A stretch of 64,000 bases of DNA from Bubalus kerabau (GCF_029407905.1 NC_073627.1:48911001-48975000); one strand, 5' to 3'. Positions 47,335-61,600 are shown, numbered from the stretch's first letter. Program-made: numbers and translations. Notes: generated from the sequence alone by a model not told the origin.

Positions 47335-49563
47335 CACATGTGAGCAGGCGCTCTCCCAGCACAAACCTGCACCCTCTGGCCTTGCTGACATGCCCTGCTG
47401 TGACCCCACAGCCTCAAATTTATAAAGCTAATGACAGTCTTTTTTTTTTTTTTTCTGATTTGCAAGTGATTAGTTTTAATTTGGGGACAATTAGAGATAG
47501 AAGCAGGAGGCATCTGATCTTGATTAGAGGCAGGGAGATGGCCAGAGGTGCCCCCTCCCCTGGCCCTAGCCTCCACACAGATTCATTTATAGATTTGGAA
47601 GGAGGTGGCCTTTGTGTCTGGGGAGAAGGTATGACGCATATCTGGGGGTAGCAAAGGCCCCCTGCTGCCCTCCTAGACACCTGGGGCCAGGCTGAGGTGA
47701 AAAGGAAGGGCCTATGTCCCAGTCAGTGGCCCTAAGCATGTGCCCCAAGCCTTAGAAGAGGATAGAATTGACATTCGTTAAGCACACACACACACCTACA
47801 TGTGTACCACTCCGTGCACTATGTGAAACTGGTTAAGTCCAGTGTCTGCCCAGATCCCAAGCCAGCTGGAAAGGCGAAAGCATAAATAAGTACCTGCCCT
47901 CTGGTCCTGGAGGTGACTTGAGAGATGAAGAGGCACATGGACCAGCATCCTGCCCACCCCACCCCGCAGGGAGCATTCACAGAGGTGACCAATGAGACAC
48001 AACATCGATTTTGCATTTCATGCTCATACCAGGGCCAAGCTCCAGATCAGCCAGAGCTGGAGCTGCACAGAACAATTCACCACCCAAGTGATGCCAGTGG
48101 AGATATACAAGAAGGCTTCAGGGAGGAGGTGATGCCTGGGCCAGGCATGGCAGAATGAGGGGTCCTCACTACCCCACCCCCCACACCCTGTGCAAATCTT
48201 CTCTTCAGTGCTGGCGGGTCCAGTGTCTTTCTCACTCCAGTGATGCCTTAGTCTCTTTCTGGAACAAGAGGGGAAGGATGAAGCCTGCTGCCTCCCAGCT
48301 GGGCATCGTCCTGAAGCGGCCTCAAGGATGGTGCTCCCAAGGGTCCCGAAGCCTGGGCAGGTTCAGCGCCCAGGGGAGGGGCCAGGAGATTGATGGAGGT
48401 TGGGGATGGGAGTTCAGACCTCTTACATTTACAGACACCCCATCCTAGTTACTGTCTGAGCCACCAGGGAAGCCCCATCCATAGTCCCCAAATGGTAAAG
48501 ACCTGGATGCACCCTCCCAGGGCTGCGGGAGGAAGGAGTGAGCTCAGCTCAGCTGGGAAGGGTCCCAGGCCAGGCACAGTCAGGGGACGGGGCTGGGAAT
48601 GTACCTTCATTATCACCGAAGACAAAAGCTGCATGATTCCAGGGACTTCCCTGGTGTCCGGTGGTTAAGACTCCACAGTTCCAACACAAGGGCTGCAGGT
48701 TCGATCCCTGGCTGGGGAACACATGCCGAGCGGCCAAGAAAAAAAGTTGCATGGTTCCAGCCTGACTTCCTCCTCCACCCCTTACAGTGTGTCCACATCT
48801 CACTGGGGAAACTGAGACTGTGAGGGGTGGAAATAGCCCATCCCTCCTATCGTTAACCTGCTTGGGCTGCCAGAACAGGGTGGCAAAGCATCAGGAACTT
48901 ATGTCCTTGCAGTTCAGGAGGCTGGAAGTCTGGGATCAAGGTGATGGCGGGGTGGGTTCCTTCTGAGGCCTCGCGCTGTGGCCCGTAGATGTCTGCCTTC
49001 TCCTTGGGTCTTCGTCTCGTGTGTTTCTCTGTCTTAATCTCCTCCTTTAAGGGCACCGGTTCTACCGGATTAGGGCCCACCCATATGACCTCATTTTAAT
49101 TTAATCACCTCTTTCAAAGATCGCCATCTCCGAACACCGTCACATTTCGAGGTTCCGGGGGTTGGGACTTGGACGTGTGAATCTGGGAGGGGGCACAACT
49201 CAGCCCTTAATGCCGATCATGAGATATGATGAGACAGGGAGAACCGCCTTCCTAGGGAAACAGCAACGGGGTCGGGAGCAGACCCATATGATTCCGCAGG
49301 CCCAAGGCCATGTGGATGGTGGGGTGGGCAGGGGAGAATCCAAGTGATGCTCCTCGGGGAGGGGAGGCCACCTACAGGAAGACAATGTTGTCTTGTCCAC
49401 AGGGCGAACCGAGCCGAATCAGAAGTCAGCAGGTGGAGTCTGGGGTCTGGCAAGTCAAGCAGAATCAATGAGAGCCGGAGCAGCAGGGGTTCAGAACCAC
49501 CTGTCAAGGGGTGCCTGCTGTGGGGCTTGACAGACAGGTGTGTGCCCGGCTCTATGTGAGCAC

Positions 49564-49604
<41 letters not shown>

Positions 49605-52600
49605 CTTCCCACTAGACTGGAGGGAGTTGAGTTGTTTCCAAGGCAGGGTGAATCCAGGCCAGCACATCCACCCCTGCAGGTCCCCTTCCCCACCTCAGGA
49701 CCTAGCGTGGAGGCCAGCGTGCACGTCGGCACATGCACACATGCACACATGCATACACATTCACACACCGTGTCCCTGAAAACTTGATCTGTTGGCAGCT
49801 CCACCAGTCTCCCCTTCCTCCCCGCAGCCCCACCAGACGGCTTCCAGGGCCTTCCCCACCTCCCTGGGGAAACTGAGGCCCAGAGAGATCAAGCCACCTC
49901 CTTTAGGCTCCAGAGTCAGTGAGCCGGAGAGCAGAGATTAGCGCGGGGGTCTCGGGGACACCTCCATCCCCACTCAGCCCACAGAAGGTCCTCAGGGCCC
50001 CAGAGGATGCAATGATTCATGGTGGTGATGGGGGGGGCAGTGTTTGTGTGTTGTGATGCCATCAGTACAAAAACTGTGGAACCCTCACACTACCTTTCCT
50101 GGCTCCCTTTTCTAAACGCTAGTTGGTTTCTTAAGATAAGTTGCTTCCCGTTTCAGAAGCACAGTCTCCTTATCTGCAAGGTTGCTGGGAAGGGTCAGAA
50201 GTCCCAAGCCTAGGGCCAGCAACCCTCTGCCCACCGGCCATCAGGTCTCCCCTGGAAGCCCCATTGAGGGTGCTCTCATTAGCCCGCGCTTTCCCAGTTG
50301 GTGCTGAGAGGTTCATTCAGAGAACTGCATTCATCCAGCTAACATCTGTTGAGGGTGGAGGAGGGCAGGCAGGCATGTTTTTCCAACCCCTTCCTCCACG
50401 CCCCTCCGCGTCTGCTGCCCATCTGACAGTCCCGCCCCAACTGTGCCTCTGGGGGTCCAGACGGCCAGCCCTCAGGTTGGGACGGTGAGCGGCTCAAAGG
50501 GGACTAAGTGCCACTTAGCAGCCTTCGGGGTCTCCTGGGGATGATAAGCGAGGTGGGGCCGGTGGTTCTGACATCCATGTCCCCGCCCTGTCCACCCAGC
50601 CTGAGCACAGTCCTGACAGCCGCTGCTCTGCTCCACCCCCGCAGGACGGGCACGGTGGCCTCTCCCCATCTCGGCTCAGTACCCACAGGCCCTGGACATC
50701 CCATCACGTGTAGCAGTGCCCCCACCCCTCCCCCTTGGTCTTTCAGCTCCCCTCAACATCTCCATGAGGGGCCTGATGTTACCACCTCGATTTTAGAGAT
50801 GGAAACTGAGGCTCAAAGTGGGAAGCAAGTTGCCGTTTGAGTGTGGCGAGGATAAACCTTGAATTTGAGTCTCGAAGCTTCTGTTTGCCTGCTTCCTGCT
50901 ACTGCCAAAGCAGTTGGTTGGCTGTGTGCCCTGGCCCAGGTCACCATCCCAGATCCCACCTGTGTGCCTGGGACCAGCCCCTCCACACACACACCTTCTC
51001 AGAGACTCCAGTGGTAACCATGAGGCAGGGATTCCAGGCGCCAGCCAGGAAGTCTCTGTCATCTCTCCAGACACCTTCCCATCCTCATCTGGGACCCGGC
51101 CCCCACTTCCACCCCATCACTGAAAACTGGCTTACTTTGCAGCACTGCAGAATGTCTAGTGGGGAAGGGTGGCCTGAGAACAGAGTTCTCTTGGAAATGA
51201 AGGGAGCAGTCTGATGATTAAAGTGCAGGCTGTCCAGAGGACCAGAGACCAGAGGTTTCCCCAGGTAATCTGAAGGGCTGCTTGGGAGAGGCCCTAAAGG
51301 GTCACAGACACCAGGTTCCACTCCTCTTAGGACATTTGACCCAGGGCCTTTGTCATGCCCCTAGCTAATTGCCTCATTTGTTAAATTAGAAAATTAAATC
51401 ACAGATTTAAATAAAAAATTAGACACGGACATCAGAACTTCAAGAGCAGAGAATTTTTAGTTCGTTGGGTTTATGAGGAATTGGATGTGAATGTCTGTGG
51501 AACTGTCAAGGTTTCATTGACGGTAGTAAAATAATAATATGCATACGTGGCAGTAACCACTGTGTAATCAGTTAGGAGTCTCCTCCTTGGGCTCGAGGTC
51601 TCTGTGAATCACTCAGTGTCAATCAATCGTGATTTGTTAAAGGCTTGCTGAGTGCAAGGTCTCATAGATAACTGTCCTGCCAGGCAGGATGAAAGAAGTT
51701 CTCCCCACAGAGAGGGGCAGAACTCTGAAGAAATTCCCAGGAGTAGAGGTCATATCTTGGAGGGCTTCACAGAGGAGGCACCATTCGAGCAGGGCCTTGG
51801 AGGAAGGTTTGGATTTGGATGTGGGCAGATAGGAAAGGAGAGAATCCAATGCAGAGGGCACAGCATGAGCATAGGAGCTGCGATAAGGCAGCATCATGCC
51901 AAGTCGCTTCAGTCGTGTCCAGCTCTGTGCAACCCTATGGACTGTAGCCTGCCAGACTCCCCTGTCCAAGGAATGCTCCAGGCAAGACTACTAGCGTGGG
52001 TTGCCATGCCTTTCTCCAGGGAATGCAGCATCAGCAAGCACTAACCAGAAGTCGTTTCGTTATGCTAGCAGCAGGGGCTTGGGAAGAGGAATGCTGGGGA
52101 ATGGGAAGCCTAGAGCCCCCTGTTAGAGGATCCTGAATGCCATGCTCAGGCGCAAGGTGAGTTTGAATTTTATTCTGTAAGAAGAAAGAAGAGAGTCTTT
52201 AATAGTATACACGTTTGCATTGTGTTGCATGAATTATAGGGGAATTTCTTGATTCTCAAAAACAAATGACAACCCAGCATCAAAAGTGAATAACACAGCT
52301 CAGAGGTCCATCGGAAGATCCAGAACCGATTCTCAAACCTCAAACCTCCCCACATTGGTCCTTCTTGCCCCCTAACAGTGTCCAACAGGTGCTGAGCTGG
52401 GAATGAGGAGCCAAGAATTGGTGTTTGGGGGAAACAAATCCCTCTGGCTGCGATGCAGGGAGGGGGTGAGAGAAGAGCTGGAGAGAGGACAGACCCAGCT
52501 AGATTCTGTTATGTTGTCATAACAACAAAAGTGAAGCCAAAGCTGGAGCAGAACCTGGGGAGGGGGCCAGCAGTAGGATTTGAACCTGTGCCCACCTGGC

Positions 52601-55600
52601 TTTCAAACCCAGAAACAGAGCACCAAGGGGTGGAGTTGTTAGAACCTGGCGCAATCCTGCGAGGATGGGGAGAGGGGCCAAGAGGAGCGGGAAGTCAAGC
52701 CCAAGACCCCAAGGCCCACGCTTGGGTTTGGGGAGTGACGATCCACCTCCCTGTGTGTATCTGTGGGCTGGTAGGGCTTCCCAGGTGGTTCAGTGGCGAA
52801 GAATCCACCTGCAATGCAGGAGATGTGGATTCGATCCCTGGGTTGGGAAGATCCCCTGGAGAAGGAAACGGTAACCCACTCATGGATTCTTGCCTAGAAA
52901 AATCCCATGGACAGAGGAGCCTGGTGGACTATAGTACATGGGGTCACAAAAGAGTCAGGCACGACTTAGCAACTGAGCATTCACGTAAGCATAAAGGGAG
53001 TTGGGGGGGAGCATATGGAATCGCTGGGGACCCTGCACCACCTGAGGCAGCTGGAGCCATAAAGGCTTGGGTCTGAAAGCCAGGTGGCCCCAGGTTTGAA
53101 TCCTACTGCTGGCCCCTTTCACTCATGTGGACTTGGGTAAGTTATTTAAGCTTCCAGCCCCTTCATTTGTAAGAGATAAGTATTGGATAAGTATAGGCCC
53201 TCAAAAAAGAGAACTTGCTGATAGAAAACTGGTTGAATCAATGGAGATCATAATAATACTTGGTTCAAAGACTTAATTGGAGGATCAAATAAGTCACTGC
53301 CTGTCATAATAATGCACAAATAATCATTTGATTTTAATAAACAATTTAAAACCATTAAATATGTACTGTGTGTGCGTGCTAAGTGACTTCAGTCATGTCC
53401 GACTTTTTGCGACCCTGTAGACTGTGGCCCACCTGGCTCCTCTGTCCATGGGATTCTCCAGGCAAGAATACTGGAGTGGGTTGCCATGCCCTCCTTCAGG
53501 GGATCTTCCTGACCCAGGGATCGAACCCACATTTCCTTAGGCTCCTGCACTGCAGGCAGATTCTTTACCGCTGAGCCACTGGGAAAGCCAGTAATATGTA
53601 CTGCACGGTACCATTAATAACAGTAAGAGAAAACTTACTGCCTCAGCACCACACTCTGCTCTGGGCACTCTACACATATGACTTTGGTAAGTCCTCACAA
53701 TAGCACTTGGAGGCAGAAACAATTTTTATAGTCATTTTACAAATGAGGATGCGGGAGGGAAAAGCCTCTTTAAAGCTTCCCAGTGCTTTGTACAGGGATT
53801 AGCTTTACCCTTACCTCCGGGAGGAAGGAATCAGCAAAGAGGGCAATGAACACACCAGTTAAGGTGGGGCCAGGCTTGGAGCCACAAGGATGGAGAGCAT
53901 GGTCTGGCAGGGAGTGGCCAGCTCTCTGTCAAGGTGAGAGGCTGGGGTGCCCTGGGGTCCGAGAGCCCCCTCTCCTGACCACTCTGGGGTCTTTCTTCTG
54001 TCTGTCCCCAGCCTCTGGCCGCTCCCACCCGGCCAGCCCCAGTCCGCCAGGGCCGCAGGCCAGCCCGGTGCTGCCGATCAGCTACCGCCTGTCGCACACG
54101 CGACTGGCCTTCTTCCTGCGCGAGGCGCGGCCCCCGCCGCCCACGGTGGCCAACGGCTCCCTGCAGCGCTCCGAGCCCTTCGTGGTGTTCCAGACCAAGG
54201 AGCTGCCCGTCCTCAACGTCTCCCTGGGGCCCTTCAGCACCAGCCAGGTAGTGGCCCGGGAGCTCCTGCAGCCGTCCAGCACTCTGGACATCCCCGAGCG
54301 CCTGACGGTCAGCTGGAAGGTGCGTGCCTTCATCGTCCACTCCCGCGTGCCCGCCTCGCAGCCTGTGGCCCAGGTGCTGTTCTACGTGGCCGGCCGCGAC
54401 TGGGATGACTTCGGCGTCACCGAGCGGCTGCCCTGCGTCCGCCTGCACGCCTTCCGCGACGCCCGGGAGGTCAAGAGCTCCTGCCGCCTCAGCGGGGGTC
54501 TGGCCACCTGTCTCGTGCGGGCCGAGCTGCCCCTGGCCTGGTTCGGGCCCCCGGCTCCGGCCGCACCGCCCAGCGCCCGCCGCAAGTCTCCGGATGGGCT
54601 GGAACCCGAGGCGACCGGGGAGAGTCAGCAAGCCGAGCTCTACTACACACTTCATGCCCCCGATGCGTCGGGTGGGTGTGGGGGGACCCGACGGGGCGCC
54701 GGACCCGGAGTCGGGGCCCGGGCCGAGAGCCCCACCCAGCACCCGCTGCTGCGCATTGGAAGCATCAGCCTGTTCCGCCCGCCCCCCAGGAGGACCCTGC
54801 AGGAGCACAGGCTGGACAGCAACCTGATGATCCGCCTGCCAGACCGGCCCCTCAAGCCGGGGGAGGTGCTCAGCATTGTGCTCTACCTGGCCCCCAACTC
54901 CTCCTCTCCCTCCAGCCCCAGCCTGGAGCACTTCACTCTCAGGTAGGGGGCTATGGCTGGGAGGTGGGGTGTGGGGTGTGGTAGAGGGGGGAGGGCTGGC
55001 CTCCTCCCAAGGTCTGATGTACACCTGAAAACCTTGTAGGGGCGCGCCCAGACCTGCTCCTCCAATATCCTAGTCTCAGTTCTTCCTGTTATCACGTTAG
55101 CAACTTCAGAAGACAACTCACTGATCTGAGCCTCAGTGTTCTCTTCTGCCTAATGGCCACAAAACATCAGCTCTGACCTCCCTATCTCACAGACATAGGG
55201 TCATGGTTGGTCAGTTCTGTTACTCAGTCGTGTCTGACTCTTTGTGACCCCATGGACTGCAGCACACCAGGCTTCCCTGTCCATCACCAACTCCTGGAGC
55301 TTGCTCAAACTCATGTCCATTGAGTCGGTGATGCCATCCAGCCATCTCATCCTCTGTCGTCCCCTTCTCCTCCTGCCTTCAATCTTCCCCAGCCAGCATC
55401 AACGTCTTTTCCAATGAGTCAGTTCTTCACATCAGGTGGCCAAAGTATTGGAGCTTCAGCTTTAACATCAGTCCTTTCAATGAATATTCAGGATTGATTT
55501 CCTTTAGAATGATTGGTTTGATCTCCTTGCAGTCCAAGGGACTTTCAAGAGTCCTCCCCGACACCACAGTTCAAAAGTATCAATTCTTCAGTGCTCAGCT

Positions 55601-58600
55601 TTCTTTAGTGTCATGATAGAGAGGAAATATCTATTTTCACAAGCAAAGACATCCAAAATGATAGAACTGGGGCTGCAAGGGCCCTTAGACATTAGTGGGT
55701 GCAACTCCCCCATTTTACAAATAATAAGACTGAGGCCAAAGAGGAGAAATGGACATCTGACAGCAGCCCCTTGACTGCAAGCCAAAATAGGAACAGGAGA
55801 GTGTCCATGTTTCAGGACATTTGGTTAATCCTGGGGTTAGGTGAAAAGCTGGGGGGGCAGTCCCAGATTTTTCCTCACCCTGAGAATGATACAATTCACA
55901 GATTCAGAATTGCCTTCAATCATATCACATCACCACAAAATATAATGATGTCTCACAAGCAGAATACGTGGTTTGAGCCTTACTGAGTGATTCTGAGGAT
56001 ATAAGAAAAGCCCCACCAAAATGCTCCCCACCAACCCAAGCACACGATATATGGGGCCCGAAACAGCACCATTAACCTCCAGCTTCTTCAAGTATTGCCT
56101 TCTCTCCTGAATGTCCTACCCTGAAGTACAGATATTCCTGGAGAGCCGCTGCTTAGTTGCTTTAGTCGTGTCTGACACTGGGCGATCCTATGGACTGCAG
56201 CCTGCCAGGCTCCTCTGTCCATGGGATTCTCTAGGCAGGAGTACTGGAGTGGGTTGCCATGCCCAGGGTGATACCTAATTCAGTGATTAATACCTGAATG
56301 TGAATGTGAGTTAAATCAGTCCTCAGAGATCTCAGGCTACATTAATAGGAGTAGAGAGTGTAGAATTAGGGAGGTGATAATCGTTCTGCTTTAGTTAGTG
56401 TTAATTAGAGCACCACTGAAGACACTACACTTTAGATATATCTCCGAGTGTCCAGAGGATGGTGACTAGGCTATGGGTGACTTGAAACTATGGCCAAAAT
56501 TGACAGTTGGAGGCCCTGAAGATTTTAGGCCTGAAGAAAAGAAGACTCAGAGAATACCTGCTCACCTCCCAAGGTGGAGGAGAATTGCTCTCTCTTGCCC
56601 CAACAGAGCCCATGACTGTTCTATTTCAGCTAATTATAGGGAAGAGGCTTCTCCTTTCAGGGACTTTCTGAAAATGCAATGTGATGTGTGCCGAAGTAGT
56701 GAGTCCCCTGTCACTAAGGTATGCAAACAGGTATGGCAAGACCTGGTAGAGATATAATAGAAGGGACTACAGCTTCCACTGAGGGCCAGAGGTTGCAGCT
56801 ATGTGATACCAGAGTCCCCAGATTAGTTTCAAGCTTTGAGTCTAGAATTTGGGGTAACTTACTCACCCACTCCCCCTTCTCCCAGCCGCAGCCTAAGCGT
56901 GGTAGCCAGGTGGGCAGTCTTGGGACCCCAGGCTGACCCTCTCCCTCTTCTTCTTCCTGCTTTGTCCCAGGGTGAAGGCCAAGAAGGGTGTGACCCTTCT
57001 AGGAACCAAGTCACGGAGTGGCCAATGGCACGTGACCTCGGAGCTGCTGACCGGGGCCAAGCATTCAACAGCCACCGTGGATGTGTCCTGGGCCCAGGGC
57101 ACACCGCTGCCCCCTTGGTGAGCGAGGGTGGCTCCTCTGTTCACCTTTTTGCAGGACACCACGGGGGAGTGTGAGGGGAAGTCTTGATGGAGGAGGCCAA
57201 GCCGGCAGAAGGGCTGGGGCTTAGTTTCTAGGGACTCCCCAGGCTGGGGAGGGCTCAAAGAGCCCTGGGGCGGGCCGTTGAGGAGGGATAGAGTCCCCAG
57301 CAAAGGTTTCGGAGCCCCTGAGCTGCTCCCAGCCCTTGTTCCTGGGCTCTCGTCCCTTCCCCCACCATGCAGGGAGGGCCAGGGGCCCCTGGAGATTCTG
57401 CAGCTGGACTTTGAGATGGAGAATTTCACCAGCCAGTCAGTCAAGCGCAGGATCATGTGGCACATTGACTACCGGGGCCATGGAGCCCTGCCGGACCTGG
57501 AGCGGGCCGTGACTGAGCTGACGGTCATCCAGCGGGATGTGCAGGCCATCCTGCCCCTGGCCATGGTGAGTTTCCCTCGCAGAAGGCAGGCAAGCTCTGT
57601 GCCCAGTGCTGGAGTGGGACAGTGGCTGCTGAGGGGCACGGAGGTGAGAGGTGTCTCCATGGGGGACTTCTTGGAGGAGGTGAGCATACAGTGGAGCCTT
57701 GAAGGACTCATGGAGGAAGAACTCACACAGCAAAGATGATGAGGGTGCTCTAGGCAGGGGATCTTGTGCACAAATGTGCAGCGATGGGAAAGGGAATAGT
57801 TTATTCAAAGAAGCAACGGGTTTTAGGGAGAGTACACTGGAATGATTGTCTGGGACCAGCCCAGGGGCATCTGGAATGGCCAGGAGGAAGTGGAGCCAGC
57901 CTAGGGGAACGTGAAAGAGCCAGGCAAATGTGCTGGATGTTATTCTGAGTCTGGACGAGCATCAAAGATGTTGAAAAGATGGTGCAGGATTAGGGAAGCA
58001 TTGTTTTCTGGCAGCAGAGTGGGGTAGACCCTGAAGGCACCCATGGGAGTCCACGTGAGCAGAGCATCAGAGAAGACACATGAGGCTGGGTAGATGCATC
58101 TGTCTGTGCAGGTGTACCGGTGTCCTTCCAAGAAGGACATGCATCTGCAGGGTGGGGGCAGCCAGGAGCCGGGGGCCTTGGCTGGTGGTCCTGGGAGAGC
58201 AAGGGGCCTCAGGCAACTCACAGAGCCCACCCTCCTCTCCTCCCTGCAGGACACAGAGATCATCAACACCGCCATCCTGACGGGCCGGACAGTGGCCATC
58301 CCTGTCAAGGTCATCGCCATCGAGGTGACCGGCCTTGTCCTAGACGTCTCCGCCCTGGTGGAATGCGAATCTGACAATGAGGACATCATCAAGGTGGGCT
58401 TCCTGGAGGTGGGGGCCCTGGGAGAAAGACCTCAGACCTGCAGGGGGAGTAGGAAACCACTCTAGAGGGCAATTCACATCTCAGACAGGCTCCCTTGGTA
58501 GACAAGAAGAGGGAAGTGGTAGGGGATGGGGGACGAAGAGCATCCCACATCCAGCCTGAGCAAGGGGAGGCCCTAGAAGAGCCTTCTGGCAGGCTGACAG

Positions 58601-61600
58601 GAGAAGGCAGCGTTGACAACTTGAATTGAATCCCCAAGTCGCTATGGACCCCTGCTGTCTGGCGAACATTGGGTAAGGCAATAGGGGAGTGGGTCCTGGG
58701 GGTACTCAGAGACAGGCCCTAAACCTGGGGGCTGGTGAACAGATGGAGATCCAGCCCAGGGTGGAAGCCTCCAGAAGAACATGAGTTAGGAGACTTCCCT
58801 GGTAGTCCATTGGTTAAGAATCCGCTTTGCAACGCAGGGGACGTGGGTTTGATCCCTGGGTGGGGAACTAGGATCCCATATGCCGTGGGGCAGCTATGCC
58901 CATGAATAGCAACTAGAGAAGCCTGCACATAGCAACTAAGACCCGATGCCGACAAATAAATATTAAAACATTTAATAATGTTGTTAAATATTTATTTAAA
59001 ATATTTTATTTAAAATTTAATATTATTTAAATGTAAATATTAAATACTAGATTTAATATTATTAAAAATTATTTAAAATAAATAAATATTACAAATATTT
59101 TTAAAATGAAGAAGCAGCAGCTCATGAATTAGGCCAGGAGTGAAGGTTTTATGAAAGGACCCACTCTGGGAACACCCACTGGCAACCCCTCCAACTCCCG
59201 AAGGCCTCTCCCTGAGCTCCTCCCCAGGGACCCCATCTGGGCCGAACATCCTCCATGGATGGTGGCCATGGATGGCCAGTGAAGGCCATCCCACCCAGTT
59301 TGCCATCTCCCCCCGGAAGGCCTTCAGATTTCCCCTGGCTTTAGACAGTGATCAGAGGTGAGATGTGGGGAGAAGGCAGTGGAGCAGGCAGTGATGCGAG
59401 AGGCATCCAGCTCTGGTACCTGGAAGTGGGCGAGCTGCTTGCTATGCAGCCTCCGGCTGGTGTCAAAATCAAGTGATCAGACAGCAGGATCTGTCTCTGT
59501 TCCTGCAAATCCTTCAGCGGGGGCACCGGGGATATGAGTTTCCTTCTCCCTCCCTGGGAATGTGTGCTCTCTCTCTCTCCACGCTCTACACTAGATCCCT
59601 CCAGGAATGGGGGTGCCTGAGGCTCACCTCCTCCTTCCCCCGCATTCAGGAATAAAGTCCCCAGAGTGAGCCAGAGCAGATGGCTGGGTACCACACGCCC
59701 ACAGTCTCCTGAGGACCAGAAGCCTTGCCCAGGCCCATGGGGCTCTCCACTGCTGGAAGGCTAGGATAGGGAGAAATGGGCCTGCCCCCAAGAGCCCTCA
59801 CCCAGCACCTTCCTTTGCCACCCAGACTCCCCCAGCCCCACCCCAGAGTGGACCAGAAGAGTCACCGTGGCTTAGACACCAAAGGGAATTAGCAAAGATT
59901 CTAAATGAAATTAGTTTCCATTCTCAGCGAAATATGCTCAGGTTCTTTCTGGAGTTTGCCAATATTCTAAATGGGATCTGCCAGCCTTCAGCTGGGATTC
60001 TCTGACTTCCAAAGTGGGAAATGAGCATTTCTGGCGGGGTCGCCATCCCACGCCCCTTCACCCACCACCCACCCCCAGATGACTAAGAGAGCCTGGAGGG
60101 GCTTGGGACCGTCATGGGCTCTTCTCTACAGATGAGCCGCCATCCCAGCCCCCTCCCCACCACCCCCCACTGGAGCCTTCGGGGTGTCATCAGCCTACAG
60201 GCTGCCTGATACACCCTCCTCCAAATGCAGGGATGGACACCCCTGGGTGTGCACAGGTTGAAGCACCTAATTGCATCGCACGCAGGATTCTCTCCAGGCG
60301 TGCCAGGTGTATACATGGGCACTTCCACATACACCAATTGCATCTACCCTGAAGTACTAGCACGGACACCTCGGTGAGTGGGCACAGCTCTCCGCCAAGA
60401 TGTGTTCAGCGAGCATATGCTCACCGGGGAACCTCTAAGAACGCAAGGTGGCGTCCTGGTGGGCATGCATTTGCAAAAAAGCTCCTCCCATTGGTGGAGT
60501 CATCCACCTGTCTGTGCTTAGGGTTCTCTGGTCCTGAAATTCCCTCTCTCTTTCCCTCACCTCCACCTCTGGCTGGAACAGCCCCCTCCTGAAATTAACC
60601 AGCTGGCCCATCTGCCTGGAACCTTGGGGCCAGAGGCACCTTGGAGGAGCCGTTGGCCTGCCCCTCCGCCACCCTCTCCTCCATGACCTCCTCCCCACCC
60701 AGTCACACCCCAGTGTCCTGCTCATGACAGGCCACTCCTCTGCGCATCAGACACCTACTCCAGAGCCCAGGCGGTCATGCTGGGGAGGGGAGCCAGTGCA
60801 GGGGACCCTCAGCCTGCAGACTTGCCCTCGGTGTGGCCTGGCACATCAGAAGCAGCCCCTTTCAAAGGAATGGCACATTGACTTCTTGCCAGGGAGCAAA
60901 AAACCTCCCACAGGAGCCACTAAGAGATGATCTCTGGAGACAAGGAAAGCTGACACCTCCTCCCAGAGAAGAAGGAAATAGCAATCCACTCCAGTACTCT
61001 TGCCTGGAAAATTCCATGGATGGAGGAGCCTGGTGGGCTACAGTCCATGGGGTCGCAAAGAGTTGGACAAGACTGATCGACTTCACTTCACTTCTTCCCA
61101 GAGGAGCTAAATTAGGAGCCTTTTCCCTCCCGGTCCCGCCCCTTCAGCCTCTTGTGACTGGCACTTTCTCTATCCAATGGGCTTCTGGCTGACTTTCCTG
61201 GTTAGACTGAAGTCCTTCCCCTGCTCTGCCCCCAGGATGACCTGTAGGGCAAAATAGGCCAACCAAGCTCTCTCCCCCCGCCCCACCCCCCAGGTATCCA
61301 GTAGCTGTGACTATGTGTTTGTTAGCGGAAAGGAATCCCGCGGATCCATGAATGCCAGGGTCACGTTCCGCTACGACGTCCTCAACGCACCCCTGGAAAT
61401 GACCGTCTGGGTGCCCAAGCTGCCCCTGCACATCGAGCTCTCGGATGCCCGCCTCAGCCAAGTGAAGGGCTGGAGGGTTCCTATCCTTCCCGACCGAAGG
61501 TACAGCCCCACCACACACCACGGATGTTGGGGAGACTCATCTGCATGTGTGTGTTATGACCCTAGGTGTACACAGTCTGCAGGTCGGTTATGCAATCAAC

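Larger units (their letters stand above)
8648..54011 (+). other. TMEM132E: TMEM132E intron 1 (45.4 kb)
   Basis: It runs from gtaagt to cccag. Roughly half is recognisable repeat. Stretches in which I see neither gene nor clear repeat are 9851-10640, 11150-11930, 12545-13750, 13890-15590, 17000-18330, 19560-20110, 24645-26140, 26535-27565, 29220-31890, 35720-36270, 36850-38110, 39585-41200, 41400-42200, 43155-44340, 46750-47300, 47335-48440, 49215-49560, 49955-50740, 50875-51600 and 52175-52770. Confidence 0.85.
54943..56970 (+). other. TMEM132E: TMEM132E intron 2
   Basis: This 2,028-base intron (gtaggg to cccag) contains a minus-strand BovB 3' end, a SINE fragment and old LINE-like sequence. 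The stretch 55780-56140 shows nothing recognisable. Confidence 0.9.
58394..61293 (+). other. TMEM132E: TMEM132E intron 5
   Basis: The intron is 2,900 bases, gtgggc to cccag. It holds a CHR-2-type SINE with a strongly AT-rich extension and a truncated Bov-tA. The stretch 59106-60957 is unique; 59880-60000 is AT-rich and could be conserved, but nothing decisive is visible. Confidence 0.85.

Noticed and set aside
49217..49804. 195-codon minus-strand frame with Cys-Val and Thr-His runs
   Set aside because: The runs are translated GT/CA microsatellites; there is no coding signal around them.
53641..53661. REST/NRSF-like word (tcagcaccac) before exon 2
   Set aside because: Only the left half matches and it lies in an old MIR.
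53783..54011. Upstream extension of exon 2 in the same frame with an apparent start at 53783
   Set aside because: The cccag acceptor at 54011 joins exon 1 in phase to give the known signal peptide; the extension is intronic and overlaps an old MIR edge.
53831..55024. 397-codon minus-strand open frame opposite exon 2
   Set aside because: It is the antisense shadow of a GC-rich coding exon; it has no splice or family support and its composition follows the sense codons.
57278..57739. 153-codon frame covering exon 4 and both flanks
   Set aside because: Only 57373-57565 is coding; the rest reads through introns 3 and 4 beyond good splice sites.
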